A DNA stretch of 36,752 bases from the NCBI GenBank assembly GCA_903865705.1, contig CAIPKT010000145.1, forward strand, positions 1 through 36,752, written 5' to 3'. The position numbers were made by a program, and so were the translations under genes. This DNA comes from an uncultured Chlorobiaceae bacterium (GTDB taxonomy: Bacteria > Bacteroidota > Chlorobiia > Chlorobiales > Chlorobiaceae). Positions 18,862-26,742 of the stretch are shown here, piece by piece (position 1 is the first letter of the stretch; the number at the start of each line of letters is the position of its first letter). The notes under the pieces are model-generated. The model was not told the origin of the DNA. It did not search any database and saw only the letters and a list, made by a program, of their open reading frames with translations.

Positions 18862-20168
18862 TCATGAAAGTATGTGTACAAGGTCTTTGGCATCTGGGTC
18901 CGGTAACTTCGGCCTGTCTTGCATCTATTGGGCATGATGTGGTGGGGTTGGATATAGATCAAAAAATTGTTGATAGGTTAAGCCAAGGGAAGGCGCCAAT
19001 TTATGAACCTGCTCTTGATCAACTGATAGTTGAAGAAATAGCTATGGGGCGGCTTCGATTTTCAACTGACGGAGCAGATGCGCTCGCCGGTGCGGAAGTG
19101 CTTTGGGTTACATTTGATACTCCTGTTGATGATGATGATCAGGCTGATGTTGAATTTGTTCTAAATCAGATCAAGAGTGTTTTGCCTCTCTTGGCTGATG
19201 GGACAATTGTATTGGTTTCCTCCCAATTGCCCGTAGGCTCAATTCGCAAGCTTGAAGAGTTTGTGTTGGAAAATCTGGCTGAAAAACAGCTCAGCTTTGC
19301 ATGTTCTCCCGAAAACCTCCGACTGGGCAAAGCTCTTGATGTATTCTTGAATCCAGATCGAATAGTGGTCGGCATTCGTAGTGATGATGATCGTTGCAAG
19401 TTGGAAAAATTGTTATTGCCAATAACTGACAGGATAGAATGGATGTCTGTCGAGTCGGCCGAGATGACAAAGCATGCAATCAATGCATTTTTGGCTACAT
19501 CCGTAACGTTTGCCAATGAGATTGCATCAATATGTGAGACGGTTGGAGCTGATGCCAAGGAGGTTGAGCGAGGTTTAAAGAGTGAACAGCGTATTGGGCC
19601 TAAAGCTTACTTGTCTCCAGGCGGTCCTTTTGCCGGAGGGACATTGGCACGTGATATTGAGTTTCTTGGTGTTGCATGCCGTGCAAAACAGTTACTGACC
19701 CCGCTGCTCTCTTCGGTTCGATCTAGTAATGATGAACATAAACATTGGGTGCGTCGAAAGTTGCTTGAGAATTTTGGCGAAATGAAAGGGGTGTTGGTAG
19801 CGGTATGGGGGTTAACCTACAAGCCTGGTACCGATACGTTACGCCGTTCTCTTTCTGTGGAGCTTTGCGACTGGTTGATTGAGCAGGGTGCTCTTGTGCA
19901 TGTGCATGATCCGGTTGTTCAACAATTACCAGATCGATGGACAGATAGAGTGGTAAACCACGTAAAAGCGCTGGATGCGGTGGTCGATGCAGATGCGCTG
20001 GTAATAGGTACCGAATGGCCAGAGTTTCGCGAGGCAGCAGAGAACCTTCTTTCGGTTGTAAAGCCTGATTTGATTGTGATTGATGCCAACAGGCACTTGC
20101 TCAAGGTGGTTGCCGCTTTTGGGCTAAAATATATCGCAGTAGGAACCTCTTTGACTAACAAAGTTTGA
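18858..20168 (+). CDS. UDP-glucose/GDP-mannose dehydrogenase-family protein lacking the canonical catalytic Cys motif
   Basis: Rossmann VCVQGLWHLGPVTSACLASIGHDVVGLDID; AEMTKHAINAFLATSVTFANEIA (Lys/Asn retained); expected GGxCFxKD replaced by SPGGPFAGGTLARD. Confidence 0.87.
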   Translation: MIMKVCVQGLWHLGPVTSACLASIGHDVVGLDIDQKIVDRLSQGKAPIYEPALDQLIVEEIAMGRLRFSTDGADALAGAEVLWVTFDTPVDDDDQADVEFVLNQIKSVLPLLADGTIVLVSSQLPVGSIRKLEEFVLENLAEKQLSFACSPENLRLGKALDVFLNPDRIVVGIRSDDDRCKLEKLLLPITDRIEWMSVESAEMTKHAINAFLATSVTFANEIASICETVGADAKEVERGLKSEQRIGPKAYLSPGGPFAGGTLARDIEFLGVACRAKQLLTPLLSSVRSSNDEHKHWVRRKLLENFGEMKGVLVAVWGLTYKPGTDTLRRSLSVELCDWLIEQGALVHVHDPVVQQLPDRWTDRVVNHVKALDAVVDADALVIGTEWPEFREAAENLLSVVKPDLIVIDANRHLLKVVAAFGLKYIAVGTSLTNKV

Positions 20169-20171
20169 TTC

Positions 20172-21047
20172 ATGCAAAAAGTTTTATCAGGTAAGGTTGC
20201 CATAGTTACCGGCGCAAATCAGGGACTTGGTTTGTCAATCGCTAAAAAATATGTGCTGGCCGGGGCTGATGTTATGTTATGTGCCCGAAATGCGGCGCTG
20301 TTGAATGAAGTTGAGGCTGATTTTCTCAAAATAACAGAGCCTGGCCAAAAGGTCATTGCCATGGCAATGGATGTTTCTGTTGAGGCTGAAGTGCAGGCTC
20401 TTGTGAAAGAGACGCTCGAGAGGCTCGGTGGTTGCCACATTCTTGTGAATAACGCTGGTATTTATGGGCCTAAAGGTGAGATTGAGTCGGTCGATTGGGC
20501 TGAATGGGTCAAGACAATCGAGATTAACGTGTTCGGTTCCATTTTGATGTGTCGGGCTCTTCTGCCGCATTTTAAAGCGCAAGGGTACGGAAAGGTGATT
20601 CAGCTTTCCGGTGGTGGAGCAACAAACCCATTGCCAAGAATCAGTGCCTATGCAACGTCTAAGGCGGCAATTGTGAGATTTGCCGAGACTCTGGCTGAAG
20701 AGGCCAGGGGTACGGGTATTGATGTTAATGCGGTTGCTCCTGGCGCCTTGAATACCAGGATGCTTGATGAAGTTCTTGAAGCTGGTCCGAAAAAAGTAGG
20801 GCAGGCTTTTTATGATCGGGCTGTAAAGCAAAAAGAGTCAGGTGGAGCTCCGCTTGACCGGGGTGCTGATCTTGCTTTGTTTTTAGCTTCTGCGGAGAGC
20901 GATGGTATTACCGGCAAGCTCATAAGTGCGGTTTGGGATGATTGGGAGCATTGGCCTGAACATGTTGATGATCTGTCATCGAGTGATGTTTATACCCTGC
21001 GCCGTATAGTCGGGCGGGATAGAGGCTTTACCTGGGGGGATAAATGA
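20172..21047 (+). CDS. SDR-family oxidoreductase
   Basis: TGANQGLGLSIA, NNAGIYG, SAYATSKAA. Confidence 0.92.
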   Translation: MQKVLSGKVAIVTGANQGLGLSIAKKYVLAGADVMLCARNAALLNEVEADFLKITEPGQKVIAMAMDVSVEAEVQALVKETLERLGGCHILVNNAGIYGPKGEIESVDWAEWVKTIEINVFGSILMCRALLPHFKAQGYGKVIQLSGGGATNPLPRISAYATSKAAIVRFAETLAEEARGTGIDVNAVAPGALNTRMLDEVLEAGPKKVGQAFYDRAVKQKESGGAPLDRGADLALFLASAESDGITGKLISAVWDDWEHWPEHVDDLSSSDVYTLRRIVGRDRGFTWGDK

Positions 21048-22054
21048 GCAGTGTTGAGGGAATATATGGGATCGGGATTGTCGGCTGTGGCATTATTGGC
21101 CAAAAACGGGCAAAAGCGTTGGGAAGCGGAGGACGGCTGGTGGCTTGTGCGGATATTGATATCACCCGTTCTGAATATCTTGCAAAAGGGTCGGGTGCCA
21201 AGGCGTTTCTTGACTGGCACGAGTTGATTGAGTTGCCGGAAGTGGATATCGTGGTTATTGCTACGCTGCATAATTCGCTGGCAGAGATTACGCTGGCAGC
21301 GATCAATGCCGGCAAGCATGTTCTGGTAGAAAAACCTGCTGCACGTTCGGCGACTGAACTTGAGCCGGCCATTGCAGCCGCTGAAAAGCAGAATGTGAAA
21401 GTGCATGTAGGGTTTAATCATCGTTATCACCGTGCGTTGCGCAAGGCAAAGGAGATTGTTGATTCTGGTGAGTTGGGAGAGCTGATGTTTATCCGGGCTC
21501 GCTATGGTCACGGTGCCCGGATTGGTTACGACAGGGAGTGGCGGGCAAATCCTGCGCTTTCCGGTGGTGGTGAGTTGATCGACCAGGGGCCTCATTTAAT
21601 TGACCTTTCGCGTTGGTTTCTCGGCGAGTTTGTTGAGGTGCAGGGTTTTGCCCACACTTATTACTGGGATATGCCGGTCGATGATAATGGTTTTATGATG
21701 CTCAAGACAGAGAAGCAGCAGGTCGCTTTTCTTCATGCTTCGTGCACCGAGTGGAAGAACCTTTTTTCGATGGAGATTTATGGTAGGGCAGGCAAGCTTG
21801 ATATTTCCGGCCTGGGAGGAAGCTATGGTGTGGAACGGTTGACCTACTACAAGATGCTTCCGGAAATGGGGCCTCCGGAAACCACTTCCTGGGAATACCC
21901 GATGGGGGATGACTCCTGGATGGTGGAGATGGCTGAGTTTTATGAGGATATTCGTTTGAATCGCACACCCTCTGCAGGTTTGAATGATGCTTATGAAGCG
22001 CTTAAGATAATTCAGCAAATTTACAAGGAGTCAGGTTATGATCATTGCGCGTAG
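21044..22054 (+). CDS. Gfo/Idh/MocA-family oxidoreductase
   Basis: GIVGCGIIGQKRAKAL, HVLVEKPAAR, ELIDQGPHLIDLSRWFLGE. Confidence 0.92.
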   Translation: MSSVEGIYGIGIVGCGIIGQKRAKALGSGGRLVACADIDITRSEYLAKGSGAKAFLDWHELIELPEVDIVVIATLHNSLAEITLAAINAGKHVLVEKPAARSATELEPAIAAAEKQNVKVHVGFNHRYHRALRKAKEIVDSGELGELMFIRARYGHGARIGYDREWRANPALSGGGELIDQGPHLIDLSRWFLGEFVEVQGFAHTYYWDMPVDDNGFMMLKTEKQQVAFLHASCTEWKNLFSMEIYGRAGKLDISGLGGSYGVERLTYYKMLPEMGPPETTSWEYPMGDDSWMVEMAEFYEDIRLNRTPSAGLNDAYEALKIIQQIYKESGYDHCA

Positions 22055-23021
22055 TCCTTTGCGCATTACACTGGGTGGTGGTGGTACTGATCTGCCCTCA
22101 TATTACCGGAACAATGAAGGGTTTTTGGTATCGGCTGCTATCGACAAGTATGTCTATGTCACGGTTATGCGACCGTTTACAGAGGGGATCTATCTCAAGT
22201 ATTCGCAACTTGAGCAGGTCAGCAAGATTGTTGATGTACAGCATCCGATTATTCGTGAAGCACTCGACATGCTTGGATTCAGAACGCCTCAGGTTGAAAT
22301 TACAACGCTTGCGGATATCCCGGCTGGCACTGGCCTTGGTTCTTCCGGCAGTTTTACGACAGCCTTGTTGAAAGCATTGTATACTCACCGTAAGCGCCAT
22401 CTACATCAGGAAGAGCTTGCTGAATTGGCGTGCCATATTGAAATTGATCGCCTTGGTGAACCCATTGGCAAACAGGATCAATACATCGCGGCCATTGGAG
22501 GAATTACCTGTTTTACCTTCCATAAAGATGACAAAGTGACTGCTGTGCCCCTGGATATCAGTATGGATACCCTGCTTGATCTTGAGGACAACTTGTTGCT
22601 GTTTTTTACCGGTTTTTCGCGCAGTGCCAGCGGCATTCTCAAAGACCAGCAGGTACGGTCTCAGAAAAACGACGAGGATATGCTCAATAACCTGCACTAT
22701 GTCAAGGATTTAGGTTATCTCAGCAAAGAATCTCTGGAAAATGGCGATACCACTCTTTTTGGTGAGCTGATGCATGAACATTGGGAGCATAAAAAGCGTC
22801 GTTCGGGAGGTATGAGCAATCCTCAGATTGATGAGTGGTATGAGCTGGGTATGAACAACGGTGCCGTTGGAGGGAAACTTGTAGGAGCAGGGGGCGGAGG
22901 ATTTTTGATGTTTATGGCTCGTGACAGGAGCAAATTGCGCTCGGCAATGGCCAATGCCGGATTGGAAGAGGTTCGCTTCCGTTTCGATTTTGAAGGGAGC
23001 AAAGTAATGATGTCCTCCTGA
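22038..23021 (+). CDS. hddA: GHMP kinase, D-glycero-D-manno-heptose 7-phosphate kinase-like
   Basis: RSPLRITLGGGGTDLPSYY, PAGTGLGSSGSFTTALL, KLVGAGGGGFLMF; position in an HddA/HddC/GmhA/GmhB-like set. Confidence 0.85.
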   Translation: MIIARSPLRITLGGGGTDLPSYYRNNEGFLVSAAIDKYVYVTVMRPFTEGIYLKYSQLEQVSKIVDVQHPIIREALDMLGFRTPQVEITTLADIPAGTGLGSSGSFTTALLKALYTHRKRHLHQEELAELACHIEIDRLGEPIGKQDQYIAAIGGITCFTFHKDDKVTAVPLDISMDTLLDLEDNLLLFFTGFSRSASGILKDQQVRSQKNDEDMLNNLHYVKDLGYLSKESLENGDTTLFGELMHEHWEHKKRRSGGMSNPQIDEWYELGMNNGAVGGKLVGAGGGGFLMFMARDRSKLRSAMANAGLEEVRFRFDFEGSKVMMSS

Positions 23022-23725
23022 TGCTGCCGGTAGCGATTCTTGCGGGGGGGTTGGCAACACGGTTGCATCCGATTACTGAAACGATTCCCAAGTCGCTTGT
23101 CGACGTTGCAGGAATACCATTTATTGTTCGTCAACTCGACTACCTTCAACACCAAGGCATTACCGACGTCATCCTGTGTATTGGCTACCTTGGTGAACAG
23201 GTGAAAGCACTGGTGGGTGATGGTTCATCTTTTGGGCTGAAGGTTACCTACTCGTGGGATGGTCCAAAGTTAATGGGGACTGGTGGTGCATTAAGGCAGG
23301 CTCTTCCATTATTGGGGGAACAGTTTTTTGTTTTTTATGGAGATTCCTATTTGCCCATAGATTTCAGGAAAGTGGAAAAATCTTTTATTCATAGTTGCAA
23401 GCCTGCATTGATGACGGTTCTCCGTAATGGGGATTTGTGGGACAAGAGCAATGTATTGTTTTTGGATGGCATTCTTATAGAGTATAATAAGCGCAATCCC
23501 ATCCCTGAGATGGCTTATATTGACTACGGACTTGGGATTGTATCTGCTGTCGTTTTAAAAGATGTGCCGCTTGATGAGCCGTTTGATTTGGCTGATATTT
23601 ATCACAATCTCTCAGTTCAGGGCGATTTGGCAGGGTATGAAGTGTTTGAGCGTTTTTATGAGATTGGATCGCTTAAGGGGTTGGAGGAAACCGTTAATTA
23701 TTTTCAAAAGGGAGAAAAAACATGA
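23021..23725 (+). CDS. hddC: Sugar-phosphate nucleotidyltransferase (HddC-like)
   Basis: AILAGGLATRLHPITETIPKSLVDVAGIPF signature; next to HddA-like kinase. Confidence 0.82.
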   Translation: MLPVAILAGGLATRLHPITETIPKSLVDVAGIPFIVRQLDYLQHQGITDVILCIGYLGEQVKALVGDGSSFGLKVTYSWDGPKLMGTGGALRQALPLLGEQFFVFYGDSYLPIDFRKVEKSFIHSCKPALMTVLRNGDLWDKSNVLFLDGILIEYNKRNPIPEMAYIDYGLGIVSAVVLKDVPLDEPFDLADIYHNLSVQGDLAGYEVFERFYEIGSLKGLEETVNYFQKGEKT

Positions 23726-24321
23726 GTTATACCGCTCAGCATTTACATGAGGCCCTGGAAATTATTCGTAGCCTTGATGTTGGTGCCATAGAAAAAATGG
23801 CTGATTTGTTGGTTACGGTAAAAGCAGAGGGTGGCCGGATTTTCTTTTTGGGTGTTGGCGGCAGTGCAGGTAATTGCTCTCATGCAGTAAACGATTTTCG
23901 AAAGATTGTGGGGATTGAATCCTATGCTCCGACAGATAATGTTTCTGAGCTGACTGCGCGTACCAATGATGAGGGTTGGGCAACGATTTTTGCGGGTTGG
24001 CTGCAAACAAGCAAGCTTTCTCCGAAAGATGCGCTTTTTATTTTTTCCGTCGGGGGCGGTAATCTGGAAAAAAATATCAGTCCGAATTTGGTTGAAGCTC
24101 TCAAATATGCCAAAACAGTAGGGGCCAAGGTGGCTGGAGTGGTTGGGCGTGATGGTGGTTATACCGCGCAGGTCGCTGATGCCTGTGTAATCGTGCCGAC
24201 CGTGAACCCTGATAATATAACGCCGCATTCAGAGGCCTTTCAGGCTGTGATCTGGCATCTTCTTGTTTCACATCCCAAGCTGAAGGCCAATCAGACCAAG
24301 TGGGAATCTACCGTTAAATAG
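23722..24321 (+). CDS. SIS-domain sugar isomerase (GmhA-like)
   Basis: IFFLGVGGSAGNCSHAVNDF, FSVGGGNLEKN, TPHSEAFQAVIWHLL; 199 aa. Confidence 0.85.
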   Translation: MSYTAQHLHEALEIIRSLDVGAIEKMADLLVTVKAEGGRIFFLGVGGSAGNCSHAVNDFRKIVGIESYAPTDNVSELTARTNDEGWATIFAGWLQTSKLSPKDALFIFSVGGGNLEKNISPNLVEALKYAKTVGAKVAGVVGRDGGYTAQVADACVIVPTVNPDNITPHSEAFQAVIWHLLVSHPKLKANQTKWESTVK

Positions 24322-24864
24322 ATGCGAAAGGCTGTTTTTCTTGATCGGGATGGTGTGATTAATCGCGCTATGGTTCGCAATGGTAAACCCTATCCACCAG
24401 CCAATATCAACGAAGTTGAAATATTGCCGGGTGTTTCGGAGGCATTGGCTGCACTGCATGATGCAGGTTTCATGCTGATTGTGGTGACAAACCAGCCCGA
24501 TGTTGCCAGGGGGACAACACCGAAGGCGGTTGTAGAGGAGATCAACCATTATTTGGGAAGGTGTTTGCCTATTGACGAGTTCCGGACTTGTTATCATGAT
24601 GGCGATGACGGTTGCGATTGCCGCAAGCCACTGCCCGGGGCACTGTTGGCAGCAGCACAAATGCATGGTATTGATCTCAATGAGAGCTATATGATTGGTG
24701 ATCGCTGGCGGGATACTGAATCAGGGGTGCGTGCGGGTTGTAAAACTATTTTTATTGATTACGGATACGATGAACAACAGCCGGAATCTTTCACTTTTAG
24801 CGTAAAGTCATTAAAAGAAGCCTCTACAATTATTTTAGGAGAGACCCCTTATGAAAAATATTGA
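24322..24864 (+). CDS. HAD-IIIA phosphatase, GmhB-like heptose bisphosphate phosphatase
   Basis: AVFLDRDGVIN, VVTNQPDVARG, CYHDGDDGCDCRKPLPG (Cys/His Zn-loop), MIGDRWRDTESG. Confidence 0.88.
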   Translation: MRKAVFLDRDGVINRAMVRNGKPYPPANINEVEILPGVSEALAALHDAGFMLIVVTNQPDVARGTTPKAVVEEINHYLGRCLPIDEFRTCYHDGDDGCDCRKPLPGALLAAAQMHGIDLNESYMIGDRWRDTESGVRAGCKTIFIDYGYDEQQPESFTFSVKSLKEASTIILGETPYEKY

Positions 24865-25567
24865 AACATTAAAGGTTAAAATCTTTGCAGATGGCGCAGA
24901 TAAAGACGGCATGCTTGAAATGTATGAAAAACCTTACATCAAGGGATTAACGACCAATCCTACCTTGATGAAAAAGGTGGGCATAACCGATTATCGGGCA
25001 TTTTGCAAGGATATTCTTACCCATATCAAGGATAAACCGCTTTCATTTGAAGTTTTTTCGGATGACTTTGACGAAATGGAGCGCCAGGCAATGGAAATTA
25101 CCGGTTGGGGCGAAAATGTTTACGTCAAGATTCCAGTGACCAATACCAGGCAGGAAACCTGTTATGCTCTCGTTAAAAAGTTGGCTGCCCAAAAAGTTAA
25201 ACTGAATGTAACAGCACTGATGACGCTGAATCAGGTGCGTGATGTGGTTGCTTCTCTCAATCCGGATGTTCCAAGTTATGTTTCGGTATTTGCAGGGCGG
25301 ATTGCCGATACTGGTCGTGATCCTGTTCCGATGATGGCCGCTGCCGTCGAGGAGCTTAAAATTGCTCCATCCGCTGAATTGATTTGGGCAAGTCCTCGGG
25401 AATTGCTGAATATCTTTCATGCCAATGATATTGGTTGTCACGTGATTACCGTTACCAATGATATTCTCAAAAAATTATCGTTGGTCGATTATGATCTCGA
25501 TACGTACTCTCTTGATACGGTAAAGATGTTTTATAATGATGCCGTGGCGGCTGGCTTTTCTTTATAA
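24851..25567 (+). CDS. Small transaldolase-family protein
   Basis: IFADGADKDGM, KGLTTNPTLM, VYVKIPV (Schiff-base Lys), VSVFAGRIADTGRDP. Confidence 0.9.
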   Translation: MKNIETLKVKIFADGADKDGMLEMYEKPYIKGLTTNPTLMKKVGITDYRAFCKDILTHIKDKPLSFEVFSDDFDEMERQAMEITGWGENVYVKIPVTNTRQETCYALVKKLAAQKVKLNVTALMTLNQVRDVVASLNPDVPSYVSVFAGRIADTGRDPVPMMAAAVEELKIAPSAELIWASPRELLNIFHANDIGCHVITVTNDILKKLSLVDYDLDTYSLDTVKMFYNDAVAAGFSL

Positions 25568-25678
25568 GGTTACCGTTTTTATGATATTGAGTTGAGTACC
25601 GATGTTTTGCCCAATGCTTATCAAAATTGATAGGTAATTAAGTTTGTGAAAATTAAGATAATCAGGGCTAAAATTTAG

Positions 25679-26602
25679 ATGAAACAAAATACTCAGCTTG
25701 CCATAGCCCTGCCCACCTATAATCGGGCAGAGTATCTTGATCTCTGCCTGACAGTGAACTTGCCCATGCTGAAGCAGTGGGCAATTCCTCTCTTCATTTC
25801 AGACAACGGTTCAACCGATCACACAAGAGAGGTTGTCGAAAAGCATTCCCTTGAGTACCCGTTTATTCATTATTACCGGAATGAGGTAACAATAGGGCCG
25901 GATGAAAATTTTGAAAAAGTGCTCTGTTATCCGCAAACGGAGTACATCTGGTTGCTTGGCGATACTTATCGCCTTCCTTCAGAGGAGGCGATTGCCGTAC
26001 TCCTGCAATCGGTCATGCATGAGTCTTTTGATGCTTTTATTTTTAACGTTGCTGGCAGGGCTTCAGACATTAAGGAACAGGTTTACACCGACCAGAGCAA
26101 GCTTCTTTCTGACATCGGATGGCACATGACCTGTCTCAGCTCTCTGGTTTATAGCAGGCATCTATTGGATAACGCCGACTTTAGGCGGTATCATGATACA
26201 AACTTTATGCAGTTGGGTATTATTCTTGAATATATAGCAAATAAGCCGTTTCGTATCAATTGGTTCCCTCACTATTCCGTGACGGGTCTTGCCATAGCAG
26301 GGGCAAAAAAACAGAGCTGGGAAGCGCTGACGTTTGATATCTGGACCAAACGGTGGGCAAATTTCATTTTTTCACTTCCACCCGCTTATTCTCTCGACAG
26401 TAAGCTGAAATGTATTATGGATCACGGGCTTAAATCCGAAGTCTTTACCTTTAAAGCATTGACGCGGTTAAGGAAAAAAAATATCCTCAACCTTGCTGCC
26501 TATCATCAGTACTCAAGGTATTTTCCTTTTACAATCGCGATTCCTTCATCACTGCTTCGACTCATTGCTTTTCTTCCTGGATGGGTTTGCAGAATATTTT
26601 GA
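25679..26602 (+). CDS. GT2 glycosyltransferase
   Basis: LAIALPTYNRAEYLDLCL, LFISDNGSTDHTREVV. Confidence 0.85.
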   Translation: MKQNTQLAIALPTYNRAEYLDLCLTVNLPMLKQWAIPLFISDNGSTDHTREVVEKHSLEYPFIHYYRNEVTIGPDENFEKVLCYPQTEYIWLLGDTYRLPSEEAIAVLLQSVMHESFDAFIFNVAGRASDIKEQVYTDQSKLLSDIGWHMTCLSSLVYSRHLLDNADFRRYHDTNFMQLGIILEYIANKPFRINWFPHYSVTGLAIAGAKKQSWEALTFDIWTKRWANFIFSLPPAYSLDSKLKCIMDHGLKSEVFTFKALTRLRKKNILNLAAYHQYSRYFPFTIAIPSSLLRLIAFLPGWVCRIF

Positions 26603-26742
26603 TTTCATACCATACCAAAGAGAGTGTCAAAATATCTTGCTTGTGAGGGCCCTTGAGTGAATTTTGTTTATAACTCTCTGATGGAGTACCTTGTGCATTG
26701 TTATCAGTCACTCTTGTTTAATCTATTGTTTTCTCTATCTGC

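Noticed and set aside
20277-21595. Minus-strand ORFs of 184 and 201 aa (20277..20831, 20990..21595)
   Set aside because: Antisense to SDR and Gfo/Idh genes with complete family motifs; no protein-like pattern of their own.
21596-24228. Minus-strand ORFs 21596..22018, 22401..22697, 22710..23060, 23743..24228
   Set aside because: Antisense shadows of coupled + strand heptose-pathway genes.
26646-26653. AGGGCCCT palindrome upstream of the ABC exporter
   Set aside because: Only 8 bp, expected by chance; no accompanying repeat or T-run.
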